64,000 nt of DNA from Mageeibacillus sp. UBA5734. GTDB taxonomy: Bacteria > Bacillota > Clostridia > Saccharofermentanales > UBA5734. Under the pieces are notes generated by a model, which did no database searches, was not told where the DNA came from, and saw only the letters and a program-made list of their open reading frames with translations. This document shows, piece after piece, positions 42,518 to 51,624 of the stretch. Numbering within the stretch: the first letter of the stretch is position 1; every line of letters starts with the position of its first letter. A program made the position numbers and the translations under genes. The stretch covers positions 1 to 64,000 of the forward strand of contig DIGA01000095.1 in NCBI GenBank assembly GCA_002419365.1, written 5' to 3'.

Positions 42518-43837
42518 CTAAGTCCGCACAGACCCTTTCCCCGCCCGGATGTTCTGGACAAGATACCGTTTGGCGGGGCAGACATAGGCGCAGCAACCAC
42601 ATTCGATGCAGTCCAGGACATGGTGGTCCTTTAGTTGTTCGATGTTTTTACGACGGGCGCCGTCATCTAATTCAAATGGAAAGAGGTGCATCGGACACGC
42701 CTTGACGCAGCGACCACAGCGGATGCAGGGAGATTCAGCAGGTAAGTCCGCTTCATGTTTATCAAACACGAGGATCATGTTGTTCTGCTTGATGATCGGC
42801 ATGTCCAACCGGTCGATGGCCACGCCCATCATCGAACTACCCATGATGATCTTGCCTGCCTCTGCTGCCTGGCCCCCGGCATGGGCAATGACATCCGGAA
42901 TCATGGAACCGATTGGGACATTGACATTACACGGTTTCTTGATACCACTGCCATCCAGGGTCAAATGCTTTCGCACCAGAGGCATGCCTGTTTTCAAGTA
43001 TTTGGCGATGAAACGAACGGTGCTGACATTGATCACCAAGACTCCGACATCGATCGGCAGGCCGCCAGTCGGCACTTCGCGCCCGGTCAGGGCATGGATC
43101 AGCAATTTCTCTGCACCCTGGGGGTAGATCGTTTTCAATAATTTAACACTGATAGCCAACTTTAAACGCATCGCTTGTTCGGTCTTTGCCAATGCGTCCC
43201 TGAGTAGTTTTTCCGCCAGAGGCTTGTTATCCTCGATCCCGATGATTGCTTGGGGAATCCCCAGGTATTTTAATACCAGGCTGATCCCTGCGATGATTTC
43301 ATCCGGGTGTTCGGCACACTGGCGAAAATCCGTCGTGATATACGGCTCACACTCCGCGGCATTGATTAACAGACACTCTACCTTCTTGCCTGTCGGGATC
43401 CTGAGTTTTCGGTGAGTCGGGAAGCCAGCGCCACCCAGACCAACCAAGCCCGAATCCCGCAAGGCCTTGAGAAAACTTTCCTTGTCCGTGACGGTCGGTG
43501 GAGCAATCGATTCATCGGGGGCATACAGCCCATCGGATTCGATCTGGATGACCTCGACCGAGTGACCATCACTGGTGACTTCCTTGCGGATGGCTGTCAC
43601 CAGGCCGGATACGCTGGAATGGATCGGCACCGCCATCGGATCGTTCGCCTCGCCAATCAGCTGGCCAACCTTGACCTGGTCACCGACCATGACAACGGGT
43701 GTACACGGTGGCCCGATATGCATGCTCATCGGGATATGAATTTCCTTGAAATCATCCAGATGGATCGTCGAAAAAGCGTCCGTGTTTTTATGGCTTTTCG
43801 GATGGACCCCACCGGATAAATGCCCTGATCTGAACAT
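42518..43837 (-). CDS. rnfC: RnfC-like electron-transport protein (stand-alone)
   Basis: The 439-residue protein has an N-terminal lipoyl-like region (SGGVHP; HIGPPCTPVVMVGDQVKVGQ) and the NADH/FMN-binding Complex1_51K region (SGLVGLGGAGFPTHRKL; INAAECEPYITTDFR). An SLBB-like segment and two 4Fe-4S motifs follow (CIRCGRCVKACP, CIECGCCAYVCP). RnfC is normally the first gene of rnfCDGEAB, the ion-pumping ferredoxin:NAD+ oxidoreductase; none of the other subunits is adjacent. It could be a spare subunit, a cobalamin-reductase-like (PduS) protein or a soluble NADH dehydrogenase. The start at 43837 is chosen for TGAGG upstream. Confidence 0.88.
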   Translation of the reverse strand: MFRSGHLSGGVHPKSHKNTDAFSTIHLDDFKEIHIPMSMHIGPPCTPVVMVGDQVKVGQLIGEANDPMAVPIHSSVSGLVTAIRKEVTSDGHSVEVIQIESDGLYAPDESIAPPTVTDKESFLKALRDSGLVGLGGAGFPTHRKLRIPTGKKVECLLINAAECEPYITTDFRQCAEHPDEIIAGISLVLKYLGIPQAIIGIEDNKPLAEKLLRDALAKTEQAMRLKLAISVKLLKTIYPQGAEKLLIHALTGREVPTGGLPIDVGVLVINVSTVRFIAKYLKTGMPLVRKHLTLDGSGIKKPCNVNVPIGSMIPDVIAHAGGQAAEAGKIIMGSSMMGVAIDRLDMPIIKQNNMILVFDKHEADLPAESPCIRCGRCVKACPMHLFPFELDDGARRKNIEQLKDHHVLDCIECGCCAYVCPAKRYLVQNIRAGKGSVRT

Positions 43838-43883
43838 GGCTGAAACCTCATCGGTTTTGAGGAGAAAAGATAGCCTAACACGG

Positions 43884-43911
43884 ATATTATAATCCTTTTC
43901 TTCGTGTACAA
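43884..43911 (-). promoter_or_regulatory. Possible promoter of the rnfC-like gene
   Basis: On the minus strand TTGTAC (43911-43906), a 16-base spacer and TAATAT (43889-43884) are a fair sigma-A match. The leader would be about 40 bases. Confidence 0.45.
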
Positions 43912-43943
43912 TGGTTGCATGTTCACTGAAAGGCCAAAAACCC

Positions 43944-44834
43944 ATGCATCACGAAAAATCCATCGGCATCGCGACAGCCGTCGCCGCATACACCCTCTGG
44001 GGCTTTTTGCCTGTCTACTGGAAGGTCCTCGGCGATGTGCCAGCCCTGGAGGTCCTCTCGCACCGGATCATTTGGTCCCTGGTCTTTGTCACCCTGATCA
44101 TCGGCTTTAGCCGGCAATGGGACAAGATTCGCCCGATCATCACTGACCGTCAGCAGGTCCGCCTGATCAGCCTCGCAGCGGTCATGATCGCACTCAACTG
44201 GGGGCTTTTCATCTGGGCGGTCCAGTCCGGCCGTCTGCTCGACTCCAGCCTGGGCTATTACATCAATCCGCTGATTGCGGTCTTGCTCGGTGTGGTCATT
44301 TTCAAGGAACGCCTGAGCCCTTGGCAGAAGTTGGCGATTGCATCCGCTGCGATCGGCGTCCTGATCCTGGTTATCAAGGCGGGCAAGTTCCCTTGGCTGT
44401 CCTTTGCCCTGGCGCTCTCGTTTGGTATCTACGGAGCAATCAAAAAGGCGGTTAAAGCAACCGCCCTTGTGGGTCTGGCGCTCGAGACAGCTGTCCTGGC
44501 CCCGCTCGCCCTGCTTTTCATCGTTTCCCGTCAGGCCTCCGGCCAAGGTTCACTGGGCGGATCGAGCCTGACCGTCACCTTGTTCCTGCTCGGCGCCGGT
44601 GTGGCCACTGCGATCCCGCTGATCCTGTTTGCCTTCAGTGCCAAGCGCATCCCGCTCTCGACCCTGGGCATCACCCAGTACATCGCTCCGACCCTGATGT
44701 TTCTATTCGGCGTTTTCGTCTACCATGAGCCCTTCCAGCTCGTCAATGCCGTCAGCTTTGCCTTCATCTGGCTGGCGCTGGCGATCTACAGTCTGTCCCA
44801 GACGAGAGCTCTCAGGCGCAAAGCAGTCGTCTAA
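43944..44834 (+). CDS. rarD: RarD-like EamA-family permease
   Basis: The 296-residue protein has ten predicted helices and begins MHHEKSIGIATAVAAYTLWGFLPVYWK, the normal RarD opening. The ending VYHEPFQLVNAVSFAFIWLALAIYSLSQ is also typical. The family is associated with chloramphenicol sensitivity and metabolite export, but the substrate is unknown. It is divergent from rnfC with a 106-base gap. A decayed copy of its 3' half lies at 56041-56181, so the genome has held two rarD-like copies. Confidence 0.9.
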   Translation: MHHEKSIGIATAVAAYTLWGFLPVYWKVLGDVPALEVLSHRIIWSLVFVTLIIGFSRQWDKIRPIITDRQQVRLISLAAVMIALNWGLFIWAVQSGRLLDSSLGYYINPLIAVLLGVVIFKERLSPWQKLAIASAAIGVLILVIKAGKFPWLSFALALSFGIYGAIKKAVKATALVGLALETAVLAPLALLFIVSRQASGQGSLGGSSLTVTLFLLGAGVATAIPLILFAFSAKRIPLSTLGITQYIAPTLMFLFGVFVYHEPFQLVNAVSFAFIWLALAIYSLSQTRALRRKAVV

Positions 44835-44876
44835 GCACTATACTCAACACCCATAGAGGGAGATGCTGGGGGTCCC

Positions 44877-45605
44877 ATGAAAAAAGGCAAGAAAATTATC
44901 ATCGGCATCCTCGCGGTCTTGCTCACACTCGCCGGTGCCTTTTGGGTCTATACCCTGGACTACTATCATGCGGACCATTCTGCGCTCGAGGCAACCAGCA
45001 TTGAAAGCGGCGTCACTATTTCCCAGTTAAACGGGGCGCTTGTCTATGACCCTGGCCATGCGGATACCGCCCTGGTCTTTTATCCCGGCGGAAAAGTGGA
45101 ATACTCGGCCTATCAGCCCTTGATGATTCAGATCGCACAGCAGGGTACTCTGTGCATCCTGCCCGAAATGCCCTTCAACCTGGCGGTCTTTGACATCGAT
45201 GCAGCCGATGCCTTCATTGCCAAACATCGATCCATTTCACATTGGTACGTCGGCGGGCACTCGCTGGGTGGCAGCATGGCTGCAAGCTATGCTGCTGGCC
45301 ATGCCACTCAAATGGATGGCCTGGTGCTGCTGGCTGCCTATTCAACGGCCGATCTTGCATCCAGCGGTCTGCGGGTCCTGAGCATCTATGGCGATCGGGA
45401 TGGCGTTTTGAACCAGACGTCTTATCAGAAATACCGAAAAAACCTGCCGGAGGATCTGGTTGAAATCATTGTGGCAGGCGGCAATCACGCTGGATTTGGC
45501 AATTATGGCCCACAACAGGGCGACGGAAATGCCATCATGACTCCGGAACAACAGCAGCAGAAAACCGCACAAGCCGTCGCGGAATTTTTCGCGAAATCGC
45601 GCTGA
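44877..45605 (+). CDS. Membrane-anchored alpha/beta hydrolase
   Basis: The 242-residue protein has an N-terminal hydrophobic segment (IIIGILAVLLTLAGAFWVY), then an alpha/beta-hydrolase domain with the nucleophile elbow GGHSLGGSMAASYAAG (catalytic Ser). The acid lies near SIYGDRDGVLN and the His in AGGNHAGFG. It fits the Abhydrolase_5-type group often annotated as carboxymethylenebutenolidase/chlorophyllase-like hydrolases. It would act outside the cytoplasmic membrane. It follows rarD by 42 bases on the same strand and may be co-transcribed. The substrate is unknown. Confidence 0.85.
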   Translation: MKKGKKIIIGILAVLLTLAGAFWVYTLDYYHADHSALEATSIESGVTISQLNGALVYDPGHADTALVFYPGGKVEYSAYQPLMIQIAQQGTLCILPEMPFNLAVFDIDAADAFIAKHRSISHWYVGGHSLGGSMAASYAAGHATQMDGLVLLAAYSTADLASSGLRVLSIYGDRDGVLNQTSYQKYRKNLPEDLVEIIVAGGNHAGFGNYGPQQGDGNAIMTPEQQQQKTAQAVAEFFAKSR

Positions 45606-45657
45606 ACGACCTGAAAGAAAGGGCTCATTCCGCCTCCTGTGCTAGCTGTGCTTTCAC

Positions 45658-46539
45658 TTACGCCAGAGCCAGGTGATTGCTCTTCTGGTATTGCTTGGGC
45701 GTGCAAGAGCAAGACTTCTTGAACGATTTTAGATAGGATGTGTAGTCTGTAAATCCGCTGTCAAAGCAGGCTTCAAGGATTGATTTACCCTCGCGGATCA
45801 ATTTCTTGGAATTTTCCAAACGTTTGGAGATCACATAGTTGTAAATGCTGGTCCCAGCATACTCCTTGAACAGTCTGCTGAGATGGCCTTCACTCATATT
45901 GACCTGGCGCGTGATCAGGCTTAGGTCCACATCAGGGTCCAGAAAATTCTGGTTGATAAAATGGATGATCGCGGCTACCTCGGGGTTTTGCAAGCGCTCG
46001 CTTGATCGATCATGATGCTCATAAAGGTCCAGGATCGTAATCATCAATTCCATGGAATAGCAGGTCATCAGGGCAGGTGCATATTTGTCACTGCGTTCAA
46101 TGGCCTTGTATGTCTCATAGAAGACATTCCGCAGTCGCCACTGGCTCTCTTTCGTGCAGGAAATCGTGCAGGGTTCCATTAAAAAGTTGAAATCACTCTC
46201 TTCTATCGCATGCAGCCGGATGATTTCAGCCAAATATTCAGGAATGATATGGACCACAAAGCGTTTATAGCACGATGTCCCCTCTTCAATGATGGTGCAA
46301 TGCAGCAGCCCGGGAGGAATGATGACAATCTCCCCGCACTTGACGGGGTAGCGGATACCTTCGGCCGAGATGGAGATGTTACCTTCGACAACCAGGATCA
46401 CCTCGATGAAATCATGACTGTGCAACAGGAAATTTCCAAAAGTCCGGTCGGCGAAATAGAGGATGTTGATGCCTTTATCGACAGATACTTTCGGAATCGG
46501 CTGATCAAAAAGTTCAAAAACTTGAGGATTCAACATCAT
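45658..46539 (-). CDS. AraC-family regulator with cupin N-terminus
   Basis: The 293-residue protein has a cupin-like sensor domain (FLLHSHDFIEVILVVEGN; GEIVIIPPGLLHC) in residues 1-110. The C-terminal AraC domain has two helix-turn-helix motifs (LITRQVNMSEGHLSRLFKEYAGT; ILEACFDSGFTDYTSYLKSFKK). AGGAG lies just before two consecutive ATG codons. It is divergent from the first TRAP operon and probably activates it; three TTGCAA boxes between the genes (46677-46734) are candidate binding sites. The ligand may be the TRAP substrate. Confidence 0.9.
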   Translation of the reverse strand: MMLNPQVFELFDQPIPKVSVDKGINILYFADRTFGNFLLHSHDFIEVILVVEGNISISAEGIRYPVKCGEIVIIPPGLLHCTIIEEGTSCYKRFVVHIIPEYLAEIIRLHAIEESDFNFLMEPCTISCTKESQWRLRNVFYETYKAIERSDKYAPALMTCYSMELMITILDLYEHHDRSSERLQNPEVAAIIHFINQNFLDPDVDLSLITRQVNMSEGHLSRLFKEYAGTSIYNYVISKRLENSKKLIREGKSILEACFDSGFTDYTSYLKSFKKSCSCTPKQYQKSNHLALA

Positions 46540-46673
46540 TGGACTCCTGTTTGTTTGAATGTAAATCGGTCATCGCAAACATCGTTCTGACAGATTGGCC
46601 AGTATTTGGATCCTGCATGCACAACCTTTAGGCTAGTTGCACAGCATGGGACTACTGTAGAATGCAGTTTTAT

Positions 46674-46737
46674 AACTTGCAAGATGGTTTGACAACAAGG
46701 TCAAGATTTGCAAGATTTTCCCCATGATTTGCAACGA
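46674..46737. promoter_or_regulatory. Triplicate TTGCAA boxes upstream of the TRAP operon
   Basis: Three related boxes, ACTTGCAAGAT (46675-46685), ATTTGCAAGAT (46706-46716) and ATTTGCAACGA (46727-46737), are spaced 31 and 21 bases apart. That is about three and two helical turns, so they lie on one DNA face. A TTGACA (46689-46694) lies between the first two. This is the pattern expected of an AraC-type activator. Confidence 0.55.
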
Positions 46738-46810
46738 CTCTACTAAGCTCGCTGACTAGAATCGAAAGCATCACAGCCATCTGAGCCCAACGAGGAGGAA
46801 ATCAAGGATT

Positions 46811-47911
46811 ATGTTGAACAGGAAAATCCCAGCTTTGATTCTGGCTCTCACACTGGCGACGCTCTCCCTCGCCGGTTGTGCCGAAGCAAAAGCAAGTGAA
46901 GCAACAACGGCCAGCACAACCACCGCCACCGCTGCATCAGCCACACCTGCCCAAACATCCTCAGCCGGTAAATTCAATCTCGATGATGTCCGCGAACGTG
47001 AAATCTCACTGGTGGATCGCATGGGCGAAGCACATATCATGGGCAAAACCCAGCTCGCTTTCGGTGAGGCCCTCAAGGAACTGAGCGACGGCAAGATCAC
47101 GTATGTCAGTTACCTGAGTGGTGAAATTGACACGGGTGCCACCCATGTCCGCGATATGTTTGGATCCGGCTTGATCGGTTCAGCGCGGGCGCAGCTCGAA
47201 TTGATGGGCTATTACGGGTATGAAAAGGGCGCAGTCTTTGGTCTGCCCTACCTCTTTGCAGATCGTGACCATTTCTGGAAATTTGCCGATTCGGAACTGG
47301 GGCAGCAAGTTCTCGATGATATCAATGCCCAGAACTGGAACCTGGTTGCCCTCGCCTATATCGAAGAAGGCGCCCGCCATTTTTTCACCACCAAAGAAAT
47401 CTCTGCTTACCAAGATCTCAAAGGCAAGAAGATTCGTGTCCAGAACTCCGACATCTATGTCGCGCTCGTCGAGGCATTTGGCGCATCCGCCACGCCGATG
47501 GCCTGGGGTGAAGTCTACGGTGCGCTCTCCACAGGCGTCGTCGACGGTGCCGAAAATCCTTACACCGGCTATCAGGCCAGCCTCTTGAACGAAGTCGCGC
47601 CCTATATCCTGGAAGATGGCCATATCTTTGCCGGCAATGTCCTGGCCGTCAGCAGTACGATCTGGAACGAACTGAACGATACCGAAAAGTCTATTTTCAA
47701 GGAAGCTGCCAAAAAAGCCAGTGCCTATAACCACCAGCAAGTTGCTGCTGACGAAGCAGCCATCAAGAAAGACCTGCTTGCCAAGAGCGTCAAGATCATC
47801 GAACTGAGCGATGCTGACAAAGATGCCATCTACCAAATGGTCCAGCCCCTCTACAAGAAGTTTGCTGCCAGCCAGAACGAGCTGGTGGACCAGATTCGCA
47901 GCCTGCGCTGA
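46811..47911 (+). CDS. dctP: TRAP transporter solute-binding lipoprotein (DctP), first system
   Basis: The 366-residue protein has lipobox LSLAGC and an Ala/Thr/Ser linker. The mature part is a DctP-family protein (AHIMGKTQLAFGEALKELSDG; LKGKKIRVQNSDIYVALVEAFGA; PMAWGEVYGALSTGVVDGAENP). The Arg in KIRVQ is the usual carboxylate ligand, so an organic acid or sugar acid is expected. It is the first gene of an operon dctP-dctQ-dctM-amidohydrolase, with a perfect hairpin after the stop. AGGAGG lies upstream of the ATG. Confidence 0.95.
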   Translation: MLNRKIPALILALTLATLSLAGCAEAKASEATTASTTTATAASATPAQTSSAGKFNLDDVREREISLVDRMGEAHIMGKTQLAFGEALKELSDGKITYVSYLSGEIDTGATHVRDMFGSGLIGSARAQLELMGYYGYEKGAVFGLPYLFADRDHFWKFADSELGQQVLDDINAQNWNLVALAYIEEGARHFFTTKEISAYQDLKGKKIRVQNSDIYVALVEAFGASATPMAWGEVYGALSTGVVDGAENPYTGYQASLLNEVAPYILEDGHIFAGNVLAVSSTIWNELNDTEKSIFKEAAKKASAYNHQQVAADEAAIKKDLLAKSVKIIELSDADKDAIYQMVQPLYKKFAASQNELVDQIRSLR

Positions 47912-47940
47912 CAGTTGACGGATAGATCCTTTCGTTTGTT

Positions 47941-47971
47941 GGAGCCTTGCTGGCCTGTCTGGCAAGGCTCC
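47941..47971 (+). promoter_or_regulatory. Perfect hairpin between dctP and dctQ
   Basis: GGAGCCTTGC (47941-47950) and GCAAGGCTCC (47962-47971) are perfect ten-base arms with an 11-base loop. There is no U-tract. It probably stabilises the dctP 3' end or partly limits read-through into the membrane genes. Confidence 0.7.
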
Positions 47972-48000
47972 TGACAATCAACAGGCAAGGAGACTCAAAC

Positions 48001-48501
48001 ATGTTCATCGATAAAACAATCGACAGGTTGTTCAAGATCGTCAACCTGGTCAGCCGCATCCTGCTAATGATCATCTTTATCGTCATGTGGATCGTCATTT
48101 TCGGCCGATACCTGCTGAAAATCACACCGGTCTGGGGTGAGGAGCTGGTCCTGTTTTCCCTGCTCTGGCTGGGCCTGTTGAGTGGTGCCGAGGCGTTGCG
48201 CAGTGACTTGCATATCAAGATCACCATGATCGATCGTCTAGTGTCAAAAAAATTCCTGGCCGTCCAGGATGTCATCTATGATCTTCTCATCATCGTTGTT
48301 TCCAGCCTGGTCCTTTATCATGGTGTTCTGGCCACTGTTCAAGTCATGGATGTGCGCTACATGGGTCTGAAATTCTCGGAGTCCTTTGCCTATGCTGCCA
48401 TTCCTGTCGGCTTTGCCCTTTTCCTGATCGCCAAGTTTGAAAAATACTACAAGAAGTTCACCCGTCATCAAGCTGTGCAACTTCAGGAGGAACAGCCATG
48501 A
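48001..48501 (+). CDS. dctQ: TRAP transporter small permease (DctQ), first system
   Basis: The 166-residue protein has four predicted membrane helices and the family segments FGRYLLKITPVWGEELVLFSLLWLG. It bridges the binding protein and the large permease. The ATG at 48001 has AAGGAG upstream; a longer frame to 47947 would enter the hairpin and is rejected. It overlaps dctM by 4 bases. Confidence 0.93.
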   Translation: MFIDKTIDRLFKIVNLVSRILLMIIFIVMWIVIFGRYLLKITPVWGEELVLFSLLWLGLLSGAEALRSDLHIKITMIDRLVSKKFLAVQDVIYDLLIIVVSSLVLYHGVLATVQVMDVRYMGLKFSESFAYAAIPVGFALFLIAKFEKYYKKFTRHQAVQLQEEQP

Positions 48502-49793
48502 GCACCCAAGAGATCGGTATCATCATCCTGCTGGGGGTCTTTCTGGTCCTGCTGTTCATGCGGATGGAGATCATGTTCTCCATCTTGATTTCCAGTGTTG
48601 TCACCATGCTCTACCTGGGTATCCCGCTGTCGGTTGTCATCACCCGCAGTGTAGCCACCATCCGCTCCTATGGCATGCTGGCCATCCCACATTTCATCAT
48701 CGCTGGCGAAGTCCTGTCAGATGGCAGTCTTTCCCGGAAAATCATCGAATTTGTCGAGTCGCTGGTCGGTTGGATCCGCGGCGGACTGGCCATGGTCAAT
48801 GTCGCAGCCAGCACATTTTTCGGTGGCATTTCCGGCTCGCCGCTGGCTGACATCTCATCGCTTGGTACCGTCCTGATTCCCATGATGAAAAAGCAGGGCT
48901 ATGACGAGGAATTTGCGACGAACATCACAATTACCAGTGCCCAGCAGGGACTGATGATCCCACCCAGCCACAACATGATCATCTATGCCATGGCTGCCGG
49001 TGGTGTTGCCTCTGTCAGTAAACTGTTCCTGGCTGGCATTGTCCCTGGCATCCTGCTTGCGATCGTCCTGATGATCTATTCCTACTATTGTGCCGTGAAG
49101 CGGGGCTATCCCAAGGGCGAACCGTTCAACTTCATCCGGCTGGTCAAAACCTTCTTTTCATCGTTCTGGGGCTTGATGACGCTGGTGATCATCATCCTGG
49201 GCGCGACGACAGGTGTTTTCACAGCAACGGAATCCGCTGCCATTGCCATTCTCTGGGCTTTGATCGTGACCAAATTCATCTACAAAGACATGACTGCCAA
49301 ACGCCTCTGGGATCTGATCGGCCGCAGTGTCATCACCGTATCCCGATTGCTGATCGTGATGGGCATCGCTTCCAGTTTTGGTTTTGTCGTCGCCTTCCTG
49401 CGCGTTCCCCAGACCTTGGCCAGCCTGATCTACACGCTGACCGACAACCCGATCCTGATCCTTCTGATTATCAACGGGATTTTGATTCTCCTTGGCATGA
49501 TCATGGACATGGGTTCCATCCTGATCATCACGACCCCCATTTTTCTGCCGATTGCCATGAGCATTGGCGTGGACCCGGTCCATTTTGGCATTATCATGAT
49601 CTTCAACTTGGCGATTGGCATGCTGACGCCACCGGTTGGTGGCGCCTTGATGGTTGGGCACCTGATTTCCGGGGTCAAAATGGAGCGACTGATTGTCACC
49701 CTGATTCCCTTTTTCATCATCATGCTCTTGACCCTGCTGGTCGTCACCTTTTTCCCGCCGCTGGTCATGACCCTGCCCAATCTGATCAAATAA
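48498..49793 (+). CDS. dctM: TRAP transporter large permease (DctM), first system
   Basis: The 431-residue protein has about 12 hydrophobic segments of the DctM type. Typical parts are FFGGISGSPLADISSLGTVLIPMM, LMIPPSHNMI and the C-terminal AIGMLTPPVGGALMV. It forms the Na+-driven channel with DctQ. Start and overlap with dctQ (ATGA) indicate coupled translation, and AGGAGG lies upstream. Confidence 0.95.
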   Translation: MSTQEIGIIILLGVFLVLLFMRMEIMFSILISSVVTMLYLGIPLSVVITRSVATIRSYGMLAIPHFIIAGEVLSDGSLSRKIIEFVESLVGWIRGGLAMVNVAASTFFGGISGSPLADISSLGTVLIPMMKKQGYDEEFATNITITSAQQGLMIPPSHNMIIYAMAAGGVASVSKLFLAGIVPGILLAIVLMIYSYYCAVKRGYPKGEPFNFIRLVKTFFSSFWGLMTLVIIILGATTGVFTATESAAIAILWALIVTKFIYKDMTAKRLWDLIGRSVITVSRLLIVMGIASSFGFVVAFLRVPQTLASLIYTLTDNPILILLIINGILILLGMIMDMGSILIITTPIFLPIAMSIGVDPVHFGIIMIFNLAIGMLTPPVGGALMVGHLISGVKMERLIVTLIPFFIIMLLTLLVVTFFPPLVMTLPNLIK

Positions 49794-49811
49794 TCTCACC
49801 AGGAGCCCTGC

Positions 49812-50723
49812 ATGACTATGAAAATCGACATCCATTTGCATATGGCTTACAGCAACACGTCCTGCAAGCAGGTTGGACCTGACGCTCAGGTCCTTGCTGA
49901 TGCAAAATCCATGCGCAATTACCTGCTAGCTAACAGTTTCAGTCATGGCATTGTCTTGTCAACAGATGAATTTGCTACACGCTGCGGTAACAACATGGAT
50001 TCCTGCGCCATCGCCCATCAATACCCTGAAACCTTTTCCTGGCTTTGCAGCATCGATCCTTCACCGCTGACCAGCGAAACGATTGGCCATACCATTGAGC
50101 AACGCCTGCAATTCTATAAGAACCTTGGCGCCAGAGGCATCGGCGAGTTCATTTTCAACCAGAGGCTGGACCATCCAGATGTTGAAGCAGTTCTGGCAGC
50201 CTGTGAAAAGCTGGAACTGCCCTTTCTGTTTCATATGAGTCCCCAAGTCGGATACAATTACGGTCTGGTGGACGAACCCGGCCTGCCATTACTGGCAAAA
50301 GCCCTGGCCCGCTACCCTGCATTGACCCTGATTGGTCATTCCCAGCCATTCTGGTATGAAATCGGCGGTGAAATGCCAGGAGATTTTCATTCGCGCAACC
50401 AATACCCGGTCGGACCGGTGAAACCTGGTGGCTGTCTGCCTGATCTGTTCAGGCGTTATCGAAATCTGTATGGGGATCTTTCCGCCCACAGTGGCGGTAA
50501 TGCCATCATGCGCGACCCGGATTTCGGGTATGCTTTCCTGGAAGAATTCCAGGACCAGCTGATGTTTGGTTCCGATCGTGTCAATCCAACCATGCAGTTC
50601 CCGCTGGCGGAATTCATCTACAACGCCGTGAAAAAAGGCCGGATCAGCCGGACTGCTTATGATAAAATCTTTTACCGGAATGCCATCCGGGTCTTCCGGC
50701 TGGACCACCTCATCAACAGCTAG
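49812..50723 (+). CDS. Amidohydrolase-family metal-dependent hydrolase
   Basis: The 303-residue TIM-barrel protein belongs to the amidohydrolase-2 group. It has the metal motif DIHLHMAYS at the N-terminus, His in PFLFHMSPQ, His in LIGHSQPF and Asp in LMFGSDRVNPTMQFP. Members hydrolyse lactones or amides, or decarboxylate aromatic and sugar-derived acids. AGGAG precedes the ATG, 18 bases after dctM, so it belongs to the first TRAP operon and probably acts on the imported compound (a lactone of a sugar acid would fit). It ends 6 bases from the convergent aldose-epimerase gene. Confidence 0.85.
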   Translation: MTMKIDIHLHMAYSNTSCKQVGPDAQVLADAKSMRNYLLANSFSHGIVLSTDEFATRCGNNMDSCAIAHQYPETFSWLCSIDPSPLTSETIGHTIEQRLQFYKNLGARGIGEFIFNQRLDHPDVEAVLAACEKLELPFLFHMSPQVGYNYGLVDEPGLPLLAKALARYPALTLIGHSQPFWYEIGGEMPGDFHSRNQYPVGPVKPGGCLPDLFRRYRNLYGDLSAHSGGNAIMRDPDFGYAFLEEFQDQLMFGSDRVNPTMQFPLAEFIYNAVKKGRISRTAYDKIFYRNAIRVFRLDHLINS

Positions 50724-50729
50724 TCCTGC

Positions 50730-51602
50730 CTAGCCCATTTCAATCCAGCATTCAGCGTGCCAGGTTTCACCTGGCAATAGTTGCAGGGCTGTGCCGGCAC
50801 TCACATCCGCAGCGGTGCCACTCCAGGGCTCCACACACAGGTATTTGTCATATCGGTTGGACCAGATCACAACCGTTGAAAAGCTTGAATCGAACCCCAT
50901 CGTGATCTGCCGGGAACCTTGAGTCATCACCACTGGACTTCTAACCCCCTGGCAAAAGATACCGCCTTCCGGACCTTGCGCCGGTAAGGATAATAGGCTA
51001 TCCAGCACAGGCCTCTCTGCCGGGATCGGACTGGCCGGGCCAAAATAGCGTGCTGCAGACATCTTCAGGTCCATTTGAGCCGCCGCTGCATTTTCCACTA
51101 TGAAGTACGGGTGAAATCCATAGACAAACGGCATCGCCTCTGTCCCTGTGTTGGCATAGGCTTGCCTGACCCTAAGGCGTCGGCCCTGGAGACGGTAGCG
51201 GAAGGTCAGTTCAAAGGCAAACGGAAAAGCCGTCAGAGACTTTTCATTGGCAGCCAGCTGCAGCACCGCTTCCGCGCCATCTGCAGCTGACGTTGCAACC
51301 AGTTCCCAGGGTAAAAGATGCGCTACACCATGGATGCCTATGGTGTAGCGCTTTTGGTTCCAGGTAAAGGTATCGTTTGGCAGAGGGCCGCAGATCGGGA
51401 AAAGCACGGGCATGGCACAGCGCGGTCGCTCGTCTGACAGCAGGTTTTCAGGATCACCATAGAGGTATTCGCGCCCTTGGAGCTGAAGTCCTGTCAACAT
51501 CCCGCCCCGGGAGGGTGTCAGGATAGCCTGGCTTTTGGCCACATCATCCTGGAGCACAACCTGCAGGCGGTCGCCAGCATGATCCTGAGTCACTTTGTAC
51601 AC
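50730..51602 (-). CDS. Aldose 1-epimerase-like protein
   Basis: The 290-residue protein has a galactose-mutarotase-type beta fold. It has an N-terminal RGGMLTGLQLQGREYLY, an active-site-like His in IHGVAH, FVYGFHPYFIVENA and VVIWSN, and Glu in LCVEPWSG. It matches the aldose-epimerase/hexose-6-phosphate-epimerase group; the substrate is uncertain. The start is a GTG behind GGGAGGGG. It is the last gene of the second TRAP operon, 22 bases after nagA, and likely handles the anomer of a hexosamine or other sugar made there. Confidence 0.85.
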   Translation of the reverse strand: MYKVTQDHAGDRLQVVLQDDVAKSQAILTPSRGGMLTGLQLQGREYLYGDPENLLSDERPRCAMPVLFPICGPLPNDTFTWNQKRYTIGIHGVAHLLPWELVATSAADGAEAVLQLAANEKSLTAFPFAFELTFRYRLQGRRLRVRQAYANTGTEAMPFVYGFHPYFIVENAAAAQMDLKMSAARYFGPASPIPAERPVLDSLLSLPAQGPEGGIFCQGVRSPVVMTQGSRQITMGFDSSFSTVVIWSNRYDKYLCVEPWSGTAADVSAGTALQLLPGETWHAECWIEMG

Positions 51603-51624
51603 CAGAAATACCCCTCCCCCTGGT

